64,000 nt of DNA, from NCBI GenBank assembly GCA_963722715.1, contig CAVROA010000023.1:62001-126000 (forward strand). The letters are read 5' to 3'. This document shows positions 28,900 to 38,109 of the stretch, one piece after another; position 1 is the first letter of the stretch; every line of letters begins with the position of its first letter. The stretch is from DASQGA01 sp963722715. GTDB lineage: Bacteria > Actinomycetota > Thermoleophilia > Gaiellales > Gaiellaceae. The notes below the pieces were generated by a model. That model searched no databases. It saw only the letters and a list, made by a program, of their open reading frames with translations, and was not told where the DNA came from. The position numbers and the translations under genes were made by a program.

Positions 28900-31207
28900 C
28901 CTGGGAGCGGACCGGCTCGAGCGCGAGGTCGAGCACCTCCGCCAGCGTCATCACGGGATGGAAGCTCATCTGCTCGCGAACGGTCTCGGGCACGTCGTCC
29001 AGGTCCGGCCGGTTTCGTTCCGGCAGGATCACGTCCGTGAGCCCCGCGGCGTGCGCGGCGAGCACCTTCTGCTTCAGGCCGCCGATCGGAAGCACTCGGC
29101 CCTGCAGCGTGACCTCGCCGGTCATGCCGACCGTGTGCTTCACGGGCCGTCGCGTCAGGAGCGAGGCGAGCGCCGTTGCCATCGTAATGCCGGCGCTGGG
29201 CCCGTCCTTGGGAATCGCCCCGGCCGGGACGTGGACGTGGAAGGAGTGGTCGGTGAACTCCTGCGGATCGATGCCGAGCTCTTCGGTGTGCGCCCGCACG
29301 TACGAGAGTGCGATTCGCGCGGACTCCTTCATGACGTCACCAAGCTGGCCGGTGAGGATCAGGCCGTCGCTGGTTCCCTCCATGGTGGTGGCCTCGACGA
29401 AGAGGACGTCGCCACCCGTGCCCGTGACGGCCAGCCCTGTCGCGACACCGGGGACCGCGGTTCGCTCTGCAGCCTCCTGGAAGAACTTCTGCCTGCCGAG
29501 CGCGTCGCGGACGATCTCGAGGTCGACGCCCACGGGCACTTCGATCTCTTTCGAGACGACGCGAGTTGCGGTCTTTCTGAGAATCGTCCCCAGCTCACGC
29601 TCGAGCTGGCGAACGCCCGCCTCGCGCGTGTACTCGGTGATGACCGTCTCGATGACGGCATCGTGGATCTCGACCTCGTCGGCGAGGAGCCCGTTTCGCT
29701 CGACCTGCCGGGGCCAGAGATAGCCACGAGCGATCGCGACCTTCTCGTCGACCGTGTAGCCGTCGAAGCGAATGACCTCCATGCGGTCGAGCAGCGGGCC
29801 AGGAATGGTGTCGGCCACGTTGGCGGTGGCGATGAAGAAGACCTGCGAGAGATCGAGCTCGACATCGAGGTAGTGGTCGCGGAACGAGTGGTTCTGCGCG
29901 GGATCGAGCACCTCGAGGAGGGCCGACGAGGGGTCTCCACGCCAGTCGGCGCCGACCTTGTCGACCTCGTCGAGCATGATCACCGGGTTCATGGTCTCCG
30001 CGTCACGGAGGGCGCGGACCAGGCGTCCCGGAAGGGCGCCGATATAGGTGCGGCGGTGCCCGCGGATCTCAGCCTCGTCGCGCACGCCGCCCAGTGACAT
30101 CCGGACGAACTCGCGACCGAGCGAGCGGGCGATCGACTCGCCGATGGACGTCTTGCCGGTTCCGGGCGGGCCAATGAGGGTCAGGATCGCGCCGGAGCGC
30201 TTGTCCTCCTCGATTCCGCGCTCCTGTCGAAGCTTCCGGACGGCCAGGTACTCGACGATCCGATCCTTCACGTCCTCGAGGCCTGCATGGTCCTTATCGA
30301 GGATCTCGCGGGCGTTCACCGGGTCGAGAACGTCCTCGGAGCGCTTCGACCAGGGCACGGCGATCAGCCAGTCGAGATAGGTGCGGATCATCGAGGACTC
30401 GCCCGTCGACTCGCCCATCCGCTCGAGCCGATCGAGTTCCTTCTCCGCCTGCTTCTGCACCTCTTCGGGCATGCCGGCCTCGGCGATCTTCTCCCGGTAT
30501 TCCTCGACGATCGAGCCCTCGTCCTCGCCGAGCTCCTTGCGGATCGAATCCATCTGGCGGCGGAGGAAATAGTCGCGCTGCTGCTTCTGCGCGCCCGATT
30601 CCACGTCTTCGCGGATGCGCTTGCGGACCTGGAGCTGGGCGAGCACCTCTCGCTGGTATTCGACCGCGAGCTTCAGGCGCTCGACGACGTCGACGGCCTC
30701 GAGCAGCTTGACCTTCTGCTCGAAGGAGAGCTCGGGCGAATAACCGGCGGTATCGCCGAGGGCGCCGGCCTCTGAGATGGAGCGTACGAACGCGGAGATC
30801 CGCTCGTCGGCTCCGCGAACTTCCAGAATCTCCTCCACGACCGCGCGGTACTCGCGTTCGAGCTCGCGCGTCACTGTCGGTGCGGGATTCTCGTCCGGAC
30901 ACTCGTCGACGTCCGCTCGCAACTGGCCGGAGGCATCGCTCTCGGCCGCGCCGATCACGGCACGATGAAGGCCGTTCAGGTTGACGGCCTGGACGCCACC
31001 GGGCAGCCGGACCTTGTCGGTCACCTCGACGACGGTGCCGACGCTCGCGTAGTCACCCTCGTGTCGTGGGACGAGCACGACCTTGTCCTCGTCACCCGTG
31101 TCGATCGTCAGGGTGAGGCTCATGTTCGGGAAGACGACGGTGTCTTCCAGGGGGATCAGAAGAAGCTTGCTCATTGAATCGGTGGGTCCTCTCGTTTCGG
31201 TCGCCAT
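28883..31207 (-). CDS. lon: ATP-dependent protease Lon
   Basis: 774 residues from ATG 31207, or 763 from ATG 31174. N-terminal substrate-binding LON domain (LLLIPLEDTVVFPNM), AAA+ module with Walker A GPPGTGKTSIGESIA and Walker B VIMLDEVDKV, and a C-terminal Ser-Lys peptidase (KDGPSAGITMATAL near residue 668). Degrades misfolded and regulatory proteins. I favour the ATG at 31174: the first ATG is nearly at the expected transcription start and the N-terminus of other Lon proteins aligns with MSKLLLIP. Preceded by an inverted repeat covering a -10 element. Confidence 0.96.
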   Translation of the reverse strand: MATETRGPTDSMSKLLLIPLEDTVVFPNMSLTLTIDTGDEDKVVLVPRHEGDYASVGTVVEVTDKVRLPGGVQAVNLNGLHRAVIGAAESDASGQLRADVDECPDENPAPTVTRELEREYRAVVEEILEVRGADERISAFVRSISEAGALGDTAGYSPELSFEQKVKLLEAVDVVERLKLAVEYQREVLAQLQVRKRIREDVESGAQKQQRDYFLRRQMDSIRKELGEDEGSIVEEYREKIAEAGMPEEVQKQAEKELDRLERMGESTGESSMIRTYLDWLIAVPWSKRSEDVLDPVNAREILDKDHAGLEDVKDRIVEYLAVRKLRQERGIEEDKRSGAILTLIGPPGTGKTSIGESIARSLGREFVRMSLGGVRDEAEIRGHRRTYIGALPGRLVRALRDAETMNPVIMLDEVDKVGADWRGDPSSALLEVLDPAQNHSFRDHYLDVELDLSQVFFIATANVADTIPGPLLDRMEVIRFDGYTVDEKVAIARGYLWPRQVERNGLLADEVEIHDAVIETVITEYTREAGVRQLERELGTILRKTATRVVSKEIEVPVGVDLEIVRDALGRQKFFQEAAERTAVPGVATGLAVTGTGGDVLFVEATTMEGTSDGLILTGQLGDVMKESARIALSYVRAHTEELGIDPQEFTDHSFHVHVPAGAIPKDGPSAGITMATALASLLTRRPVKHTVGMTGEVTLQGRVLPIGGLKQKVLAAHAAGLTDVILPERNRPDLDDVPETVREQMSFHPVMTLAEVLDLALEPVRSQDAALS

Positions 31208-31213
31208 GTGCAG

Positions 31214-31236
31214 GTAACTATACCAAATGTAGTTAC
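31214..31236 (-). promoter_or_regulatory. Operator-like inverted repeat with lon -10 element
   Basis: GTAACTA and TAGTTAC form a perfect seven-base inverted repeat with a nine-base spacer, seven bases upstream of the first lon ATG. On the minus strand a -10 sequence TATAGT (31222-31217) is embedded in one arm, so a protein bound here would block RNA polymerase. It does not resemble the HAIR site (CTTGAGT-N7-ACTCAAG) used by HspR on lon and clpB in streptomycetes. No good -35 was seen. Confidence 0.55.
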
Positions 31237-31270
31237 TTCGCAGGCCGTTGCGAGGGCCTTGTTTGACGAC

Positions 31271-31702
31271 TTAGCGAACGAGCCGGCAGACGTCCCGCGG
31301 ACGCGGGACGTACGGGATCTCGAGCTCCCCCGCGATGAGCGTCCCGTACCCGAGCATGCGCCCGAGGAGGCTCTGCTCGACCTCGACCGCGCCGACGCGG
31401 GACAGCCGAACAGCTGCAGCGCGGCGACTCAGGATTCCGTGCACGACGAAAAGCTTCTCACTGGTCAGGACGAGCTCGGTGCGATCCCAACGCCAGACGG
31501 CGCCGAGCGCCAGCACGGCGGCCGCGCCGAGAAGGCCCGCTCCGAGCGGGGCGAAGAGCCAGTGTGCGCGCGCCCCGAAGATGATGAGCGCGGTTCCGAG
31601 ACCTGCGACCGCGAACGCGCGAGCCAAGGGGAAGGCGAGCGCGATGCCATGCTGGCGTGCTTCCAGCTGGACTTCCTCGCCCGGAGAGAGATACCCGCGC
31701 AT
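31271..31702 (-). CDS. Bacterial PH-domain (YdbS/YdbT-like) membrane protein
   Basis: About 143 residues from ATG 31702 (GAAGG eight bases upstream); a GTG at 31720 is an alternative. MRGYLSPGEEVQLEARQH leads into two adjacent hydrophobic helices (ALAFPLARAFAVAGLGTALIIFG; LFAPLGAGLLGAAAVLALGA). A bPH_2-type beta domain follows (RTELVLTSEKLFVVHGILSRRAAAVRLSRV). Function unknown for this family. It lies upstream of lon in the same direction and downstream of a long non-coding, RNA-like region. Confidence 0.75.
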   Translation of the reverse strand: MRGYLSPGEEVQLEARQHGIALAFPLARAFAVAGLGTALIIFGARAHWLFAPLGAGLLGAAAVLALGAVWRWDRTELVLTSEKLFVVHGILSRRAAAVRLSRVGAVEVEQSLLGRMLGYGTLIAGELEIPYVPRPRDVCRLVR

Positions 31703-31720
31703 GGATGGCGCCTTCGGCAC

Positions 31721-31960
31721 GGCGACGGGAGCTCCTGCTGTACGGCCTGGTGAGGGACCCGGCCCCGGAGAGCGAACGGTCGGCGCTGCCCCCTACGCAA
31801 CCGTGAAATCGTCCCCCGGGGTCCCCCCGATTACTGGTTCCCCCGCGGCGAGCGTAGCTCGGGGCGTTGCGCGTGTCTTGCACGAAGTGAGGCGAGGCTG
31901 TGAAGGACTTGCGCGGAACGCGCCCGATCATTGCGACGAGCCGGTTGACACCGGCAGTGG
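31721..31960 (-). ncRNA. Candidate structured leader RNA (c-di-AMP ydaO/yuaA-like)
   Basis: The 255 bases between the small membrane protein gene and the PH-domain gene hold no plausible coding frame. On the minus strand they contain, in order, blocks that echo actinobacterial ydaO riboswitches: GTCAAC then GCTCGTCGCA (31949-31931), CGGGGGAACC (31845-31836) and GCGTAGGGGG (31798-31789), plus several GC-rich complementary stretches. The canonical GGGGTGAATCC block is not clear and the spacing of the first block is long, so the assignment is tentative. If real, it would sit in the leader of the PH-domain gene and possibly lon. Confidence 0.35.
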
Positions 31961-31975
31961 GGCGAAAATCCGGGC

Positions 31976-32215
31976 TCAGGCCTTGCGCCAGCGACCGAAG
32001 ACGAGGCCGCCGACCGTCACGCCAAGCCCGAAGGTTCCGATCGCGAACCCACCGACTGCGAGGGACTTCCGCCAGCCGGACATGCGCGACCAACGTCCGA
32101 GTGCCTCCTGCTCCTCGGGCGAGAGCGGCTCACCTCGCCGCTTCTTCCGCCCGGCTGCTCCAGCGCGCAACCCGACGTAGATGTCATCGAAGATCTCAGC
32201 AGGTTCGTCGACCAT
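31976..32215 (-). CDS. Small single-pass membrane protein
   Basis: 79 residues. Acidic N-terminus (VDEPAEIFDDIYVGLRAG), a basic and Ser-rich middle, then one hydrophobic helix (SLAVGGFAIGTFGLGVTVGGLVFG) near the C-terminus with a basic end. No family recognised. I chose the ATG at 32215 because a -10 element lies directly in front; longer upstream frames run through the divergent phosphoesterase gene and are not protein-like. Confidence 0.62.
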   Translation of the reverse strand: MVDEPAEIFDDIYVGLRAGAAGRKKRRGEPLSPEEQEALGRWSRMSGWRKSLAVGGFAIGTFGLGVTVGGLVFGRWRKA

Positions 32216-32221
32216 GTGCTC

Positions 32222-32229
32222 ACTATAGT
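32222..32229. promoter_or_regulatory. Shared palindromic -10 element between divergent genes
   Basis: ACTATAGT reads as TATAGT on both strands. It lies six bases from the ATG of the minus-strand small membrane protein (32215) and eleven bases from the ATG of the plus-strand phosphoesterase (32241). Both mRNAs would therefore be leaderless or nearly so. No matching -35 is obvious on either side. Confidence 0.45.
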
Positions 32230-32240
32230 CTGCCCGCCTG

Positions 32241-33062
32241 ATGCCGCTCCTACGCGTCCTCCAGGTGTCCGATTTACACGCTGGAACGCAGGAAGAGCCT
32301 GAAGTCGAGGGCGATCTTCGCACGCTCGTTGCCGAGACCCAGCCCGAGCTCGTAATCGCGAGCGGAGACCTCACCCACAGGAACATGAGCGCTCAGCACG
32401 ACCGCGCGGCCGCGCTGCTCCGGTCTCTCGACAAGCCCCTCCTGGTCATTCCGGGCAATCACGACATCCCGCGGTGGCCGCCGTGGCGCTTCACGGCCAC
32501 TTTCGACGAGTTCATCAGGGTCTGGGGGCAAACGGAGCCGACATATCGCTCCGACCGGCTCGTCGTCTGCGGACTGAACTCTGTCCGGCCATGGAAGCAG
32601 CAGGGCGGTGCACTTCGTCCCGACCAGATCGAGCAGGTCCGCGGCTGCTTCGCCGAGGCTGCCCCCAACGCCCTCAAGATCGTCGCCCTGCACCATCATC
32701 TGCTCGGAGCGCCCTGGCGCTCCACGAAGCGGACGATCGCGAACCGAAGCACGGTCCTCGGCGGCCTCGTCGATGCGGGCGCGGAGCTGATCGTTTCGGG
32801 CCACGTCCATCAAGCGGCCGTGGCGGAGCGGAGGGAGTTCGAAGTCGTTCGCGGCGAGGTGTACGGCACCACGGTCGTCACGGCTCCCGGGCTGGGCCAG
32901 CCGCGCCCCAAAAGGCGCGGCGAGGCACGAGGCCTGCATCTCTACGAAGCGGACGAGAAATCGCTCCGGGTCCTCACGTACGCCTGGGCGGAGACCTCGT
33001 GGGCGCAGATCGCCGACCGCCGGTTTCCGCGCGGCCTCGAGCCGCTCGGCTCGATCGGCTAG
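32241..33062 (+). CDS. Calcineurin-like metallophosphoesterase
   Basis: 273 residues with all five metal motifs in order: VSDLH, ASGDLTHRN, PGNHDIP, ALHHHLL and SGHVHQA. Binuclear-metal phosphoesterases of this 3',5'-cyclic-nucleotide-phosphodiesterase-like group act on cyclic nucleotides, nucleic acids or phospholipid head groups; the substrate here is not defined. ATG at 32241, close behind the shared -10 element. Followed by a secreted lipoprotein gene after 31 bases. Confidence 0.88.
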   Translation: MPLLRVLQVSDLHAGTQEEPEVEGDLRTLVAETQPELVIASGDLTHRNMSAQHDRAAALLRSLDKPLLVIPGNHDIPRWPPWRFTATFDEFIRVWGQTEPTYRSDRLVVCGLNSVRPWKQQGGALRPDQIEQVRGCFAEAAPNALKIVALHHHLLGAPWRSTKRTIANRSTVLGGLVDAGAELIVSGHVHQAAVAERREFEVVRGEVYGTTVVTAPGLGQPRPKRRGEARGLHLYEADEKSLRVLTYAWAETSWAQIADRRFPRGLEPLGSIG

Positions 33063-33093
33063 CGGTCAAATCCGGCGGCCGACCTCAGAGCTC

Positions 33094-34317
33094 GTGGTCC
33101 GGAGAGAACCTAGAGTCGGCGAGACATTGACCCGTGTCCTTGCTCTTCTCCTCGCTGGGGCGCTCGCTCTCGGCACCGGCTGCTCGTACAAGAGCGAGAG
33201 CTCGCCTCCGCCCTCAGCGCCCGAGCAACAGCTCTTCGTCGGCCTGACGGAGGACGCGTTCAAGAGCGGTCCGATCGCCGCCCTCCCGGTCGCCCGCGAG
33301 CTCGGGGTCGCGACCTTCCGGATCACGGTTCCGTGGGAACCGGGGATGCGGACGCTGCCGACGGACGTTGTTGCCCAGCTGGACCTGGTGGGGAGAACGC
33401 GAGCTTCCGAGCGGTACGTAGTGGCGCTCTACGGCCGACCCGACGCCACGCCGCTTGACGAGACGGCGCGTGACGACTACTGCGCCTACGCGGCCGACCT
33501 CATCGAGCGCTACCCATTCATCAAGGACCTGATCGTCTGGAACGAGCCGAACAAGAGCTACTTCTGGCAGCCCCAGTTCGACGAGCTCGGGGCGAGCGCG
33601 GCGCCGGCGGCCTACGTCGAGCTCCTCGCGCACTGCTGGGACGTCCTCCACGATCTGCGACCGGAGGTGAACCTGATCGCCCCCGCGACAGCGCCCAACG
33701 GGAACGACCGGCCAGATGCGCGGAGCAACATCTCGCATTCGCCGGGGGAGTTCATCCGGGAGATGGGGCTCGCCTACCGGGAGAGCGGGCGCGACGAGCC
33801 GATCTTCGACACGGTCGGGCACCATGCCTACGGACCCAACCCGGCGGCGCCTCCTGCCACCGACCACCGCGGCTCGACGATCTCCGAGGGCGACTACGCT
33901 GATCTGGTCGAGGTCCTCTCCGAGGCCTTCTCAGGGACGGCCCAGCCGGTCCCGGGCGCGTGCATCGACGAGCGCTGCACCTTCATCTGGTACCTCGAGA
34001 CCGGATACCAGACGACCGTGATCCCGGAAAAGCTCCCGGTGTACACCGGCGAGGAGAACGTCGAGACGATCTCGCCCGAGGAGCAGGGGGTGCAGTTGCG
34101 GCGGGCCGTCGAGCTTGCCTACTGCCAACCCTACGTCCGGGGCTACTTCAACTTCCTGATGTGGGACGAGGCAAGACTCGAAGGCTGGCAATCGGGCCCG
34201 TTCTGGGCGGACCAGACGCCCAAGGCTTCGTACGACGAGTTCAAGCAGGTGATCGCGGATGCCGCGGCCGGTCGAATCGACTGCTCGACCGTGGAAGGGG
34301 CCCCACCCGCCGGCTAG
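33094..34317 (+). CDS. Lipoprotein with clan-A glycoside hydrolase-like barrel
   Basis: About 407 residues. Signal peptide ending in a lipobox (ALALGTGC, Cys at residue 30 from GTG 33094; a TTG at 33127 would also precede the signal). The mature part looks like a beta/alpha barrel of the GH5/GH39 type: acid/base Glu in DLIVWNEPNKSYFW (about E151) and a candidate nucleophile Glu in WYLETGYQTT (about E302). Substrate unknown; family placement is by motif only. Its TAG and the uvrB TAG share CTAG (34314-34317). Confidence 0.68.
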   Translation: MVRREPRVGETLTRVLALLLAGALALGTGCSYKSESSPPPSAPEQQLFVGLTEDAFKSGPIAALPVARELGVATFRITVPWEPGMRTLPTDVVAQLDLVGRTRASERYVVALYGRPDATPLDETARDDYCAYAADLIERYPFIKDLIVWNEPNKSYFWQPQFDELGASAAPAAYVELLAHCWDVLHDLRPEVNLIAPATAPNGNDRPDARSNISHSPGEFIREMGLAYRESGRDEPIFDTVGHHAYGPNPAAPPATDHRGSTISEGDYADLVEVLSEAFSGTAQPVPGACIDERCTFIWYLETGYQTTVIPEKLPVYTGEENVETISPEEQGVQLRRAVELAYCQPYVRGYFNFLMWDEARLEGWQSGPFWADQTPKASYDEFKQVIADAAAGRIDCSTVEGAPPAG

Positions 34318-36329
34318 GCAGCAGTCTCTGCGGCGGCCATGAGCTCTCGCCGCAAATCCTTGATCTCGTCGCGGAGCTTCGCGGCGTACTCGAACCGCAG
34401 TTCCTGCGCGGCGGCGTACATCTCCTCCTCGAGCGTGACGACGAGCTTCTCGAGCTCGTCCGTGGTCAGGCCCTCGACCTTGCGGTCCTTCCGCCGACGT
34501 CTGCCCGGGACGGTTGGCGACTCGAGCGAGAGGAACTCGGCGATGTCCGAGACGCCCTTGACGATCGACTCGGGCGTGATCCCGTGCTCTTCGTTGTAGC
34601 GAAGCTGGATCTCCCGCCGCCGCGTCGTCTCGTCGATCGCGCCCTTGATCGCCTCGGTCAGCTTGTCGGCGTACATGATCACCTTGCCGTTGATGTTCCG
34701 TGCGGCGCGCCCGATTGTCTGGATGAGCGCCGTCTGGCCTCGCAGGAAGCCCTCCTTGTCCGCGTCGAGGATCGCCACGAGGGAAACCTCCGGCAGGTCG
34801 AGTCCTTCCCGCAGCAGGTTGACGCCGACCAGCACGTCGTACTCCCCGAGGCGAAGCTCTCGGATGATCTGGATCCGCTCCAGCGTGTCGATCTCGGAGT
34901 GGAGGTAGCGCGCCTTGACGGCCGACTCGAGCAGGTAATCGGTCAGGTCCTCGGACATCTTCTTCGTCAGCGTGGTGACGAGGACGCGCTCGCCGGCCTC
35001 CTCCCGCCGGCGGATCTCGTTCAGGAGATCGTCGATCTGATGCGTGGTCGGACGCAGCTCGACCTCCGGGTCGACGACTCCGGTCGGCCGGATGATCTGC
35101 TCCGCGACGCGGGTCGATTGCCGCAGCTCGTAGGCGCCGGGCGTCGCCGAGACGAAGACGGCCTGGTTGACCTTGCCGAGGAACTCGTCGAAGCGAAGCG
35201 GGCGGTTGTCGAGCGCGGACGGGAGCCGGAAGCCGTGCTCGACGAGCGTCTGCTTCCGTGAGCGGTCGCCCTCGTACATGCCGCCGATCTGCGGCACGGT
35301 CTGATGCGATTCGTCGATCAGGACGAGAAAGTCGCTCGGAAAGTAGTCGAGGAGCGTGTGCGGGGCGGTGCCGGGCGCGCGTCCGTCGAGGATCCGTGAG
35401 TAGTTCTCGATCCCGTTGCAGTAGCCGAGCTCCTTCATCATCTCGAGGTCGTACTCGGTTCGCTGGCGGATCCGGTGCGCCTCGAGCAGCTTCCCCTGCG
35501 ATTCGAAGAGCTTGACCTGCTCCTCGAGCTCGTGGTGGATCTCGTCGACCGCCCGGTCGATCGTGGGCTGCGAGGTCACGTACTGCGTCGCCGGGAAGAT
35601 CGCGAGGTGCGGGAGCTTCGAGTGGATCTCGCCGGTGAGCGGATCGAAGTGCGTGATCTGCTCCACCTCGTCGCCGAAGAACGAGATCCGGTACGCCGAC
35701 TCCATGTGCGCCGGCTGCACCTCGACGACGTCACCGCGGACCCGGAAGCGACCGCGGCCGAGGAACGCGTCATTCCTCGCGTACTGGATGTCCACGAGCT
35801 TGCGGAGCATCAGGTCGCGGTCGATCTCCTGCCCGGCTGCGAGCAGGACGGTCTTGTCCTCGTATTCCTTCGGCGAACCGAGGCCGTAGATGCAAGAGAC
35901 CGAAGCGACGATGACCACGTCGCGGCGGACGAGGAGTGCGCTCGTGGCCGCGTGGCGGAGCCGGTCGATGTCGTCGTTGATCGAGGCGTCCTTCTCGATG
36001 TAGAGATCGGCCTGCGGGACGTACGCCTCCGGCTGGTAGTAGTCGTAGTAGGAGACGAAGTACTCGACCGCGTTCTCCGGCAAGAACTCACGGAACTCGT
36101 TGCAGAGCTGCGCGGCGAGCGTCTTGTTGTGGGCGATGACGAGCGTCGGCCGCTGCACCTTCTCGATCAGCCAGGCCATCGTCGCGGTCTTGCCCGTGCC
36201 CGTCGCGCCGAGGAGCGTCTCGAACTGCTCGCCCGAGTTGATGCCCTCGGCAAGCGATTCGATGGCTCGCGGCTGATCGCCGGTAGGCCTGTAGGCGCTC
36301 GAGACGCGGAAGTCGGGCATCGCTTTCAT
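34314..36329 (-). CDS. uvrB: Excinuclease ABC subunit B
   Basis: 671 residues. Helicase motif I LLGATGTGKTATMAWLIE, the damage-probing beta hairpin region SYYDYYQPEAYVPQADLYIEK, DESH-type motif II (VLIDESHQTV), motif VI QTIGRAARN and a C-terminal UVR domain (ELEKLVVTLEEEMYAAAQ). Loaded onto damaged DNA by UvrA and prepares it for UvrC. Start ATG at 36329 (MKAMPDF) or ATG at 36320. Only 48 bases separate it from the divergent sulfatase gene. Confidence 0.97.
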   Translation of the reverse strand: MKAMPDFRVSSAYRPTGDQPRAIESLAEGINSGEQFETLLGATGTGKTATMAWLIEKVQRPTLVIAHNKTLAAQLCNEFREFLPENAVEYFVSYYDYYQPEAYVPQADLYIEKDASINDDIDRLRHAATSALLVRRDVVIVASVSCIYGLGSPKEYEDKTVLLAAGQEIDRDLMLRKLVDIQYARNDAFLGRGRFRVRGDVVEVQPAHMESAYRISFFGDEVEQITHFDPLTGEIHSKLPHLAIFPATQYVTSQPTIDRAVDEIHHELEEQVKLFESQGKLLEAHRIRQRTEYDLEMMKELGYCNGIENYSRILDGRAPGTAPHTLLDYFPSDFLVLIDESHQTVPQIGGMYEGDRSRKQTLVEHGFRLPSALDNRPLRFDEFLGKVNQAVFVSATPGAYELRQSTRVAEQIIRPTGVVDPEVELRPTTHQIDDLLNEIRRREEAGERVLVTTLTKKMSEDLTDYLLESAVKARYLHSEIDTLERIQIIRELRLGEYDVLVGVNLLREGLDLPEVSLVAILDADKEGFLRGQTALIQTIGRAARNINGKVIMYADKLTEAIKGAIDETTRRREIQLRYNEEHGITPESIVKGVSDIAEFLSLESPTVPGRRRRKDRKVEGLTTDELEKLVVTLEEEMYAAAQELRFEYAAKLRDEIKDLRRELMAAAETAA

Positions 36330-36377
36330 CGTAGCCCGCGACCCCGGGCCCGGAGCCCCGTCACCTGGACGAATACC

Positions 36378-38109
36378 ATGTCGGAAGTGCGCGGAGGGGT
36401 CCATCGCCTGTTGACGTTGCTGATCGTCGGCGTCGCCCTGCTTTCCGCGGTGAGCGGAGCGGGAGCAGCGACCCGGCCGAACATCCTCTTCATCCTGACC
36501 GACGACCAGCGCTTCGACACGCTCGGGGCGATGCCGACGGTGCAGCGAGATCTCGTCGGCCGGGGCGTCACCTTCACGAACGCATTCGTCGTGAACGCCC
36601 TCTGCTGTCCGAGTCGCGCGAGCATCCTGACGGGCCGCTACTCGCACTCCACCAAGGTCTACGGGAACGACGGGCCCTTTGGAGGCTTCGCGTCGTTTCG
36701 CGACCGCTCGACAGTCGGTACCTGGCTCCGGTCGGCGGGTTATCGCACGGGCTACGTGGGCAAGTACCTGAACGGCTACCGAGGCTCTTATGTTCCGCCG
36801 GGATGGGACCGCTGGGTGGCGTTCCTCAAGGTCGGCTACGACCGCTACGGGCTGAACCTGGACGGCGCCCGGCGCGGGTTCCAGCCGGGGAACCCGGCCG
36901 ACTACTCCACGGATGTCTTGACGCGACACGCACGTCGCTTCATCAGGAGCGCACGCAAGCCGTTCTTCCTGGTTTACGCACCGTTTGCCCCTCACGCCCC
37001 GGCTGTCGCTGCCCCGCGGCATGTAGGCGCGTTCGGGACGATGGCACCCTGGCGCCCACCGAATTACGACGAGGCGGACGTCTCCGACAAGCCAACGTGG
37101 ATTCAGCAGATTCCCACCTGGAGCAACTTCGACAAGGTGAAGGCCGATTTCTTCCACCGCCGCCAGCTGCAGACGCTGCTGGCGGTCGACGACGGCGTCA
37201 ACGCGCTGCTCGGCGAGCTCCGCCGGCGTCGCATCCTCCGGGACACGATCGTGGTCTTCATGTCCGACAACGGCTACAGCTGGGGGGCTCACCGGATCGA
37301 AGGGAAGGGCGTCCCGTACGAAGAGAGCATCCGCGTGCCGCTCGTCATTCGTTACGACCGCCTCTTCCGCGGGTCGAGAATCGAGGCGCGCACGGCCCTG
37401 AACATCGACCTGGCTCCGACCTTCGCGGCCGCGGCACGGGCGAAGCGCGGGCGCGTGGACGGCCAGAGCCTGCTCGGAATCCTCGCGGGCTCCGCGGCTC
37501 CAGGGCGGAACGACTTCCTGGTCGAACACCTGCGCGGAGCGCCGTACCCGGCGATGCCGACGTACTGTGGCGTCCGAAGCTCTACCTGGAAGTACGTCTT
37601 CTACGGAACGGGCGAGGACGAGCTCTACGACTTGACGGCCGATCCCTTCGAGCTCGAGAGCCGCGCCGCGGATCCCGCGTACCGGTCCCAGGTGGTGGCA
37701 ATGCGTGCCCGGCTGGACACGCTCTGCACGCCGACCCCTCCGGACTTCTCACGGTCATGGTTCTGCATGGTCCAAGCGGCGCCGTGGGGCGGCTCACTGA
37801 CCGGCAGCGATCTCGCCGACTTCATCTGTGGGGGGCCTGGGGCGGACTCCCTCACCGCTCTGGACGGGAACGACGCGGTGCTGGCAGGCGGGGGGAACGA
37901 CACAATCGACGGAGGCGCGGGAAACGACGAGCTCCGGGGCGGGCCCGGCCCCGACTCGATCTTCGGCGGCACGGGAGACGACCTGATCCTCGCGCGGGAC
38001 CTCGTCCCCGACTACGCTGGAATGCGGGCAGGGATCCGACGTCGTCGTTGCCGACCCGGTCGACACGGTCGCGGCCGACTGCGAGCTCCGCCTCGCGCGG
38101 CGGCCCTAG
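36378..38109 (+). CDS. Secreted sulfatase with C-terminal RTX repeats (frameshifted)
   Basis: About 576 residues after correcting one break. Signal peptide (LLTLLIVGVALLSAVSGAGA), then a type I sulfatase domain beginning RPNILFILTDDQRFDTLG with the formylglycine motif CCPSRASILTGR (Cys77 converted by FGE) and SDNGYSWGAH. The last 120 residues contain hemolysin-type Gly/Asp repeats (GGGNDTIDGGAGNDELRGG). Near 38018-38024 one extra base shifts the frame; the other frame continues CGQGSDVVVADPVDTVAADC to the stop at 38109. That stop shares CTAG with the convergent transglycosylase gene. Confidence 0.85.

Noticed and set aside
31721..31975. tmRNA, RNase P RNA or a cobalamin riboswitch in the same non-coding stretch
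   Set aside because: No tag-peptide/tRNA-like ends, no GAGGAAAGTCC block and no GCCACTG B12 box could be found on either strand.
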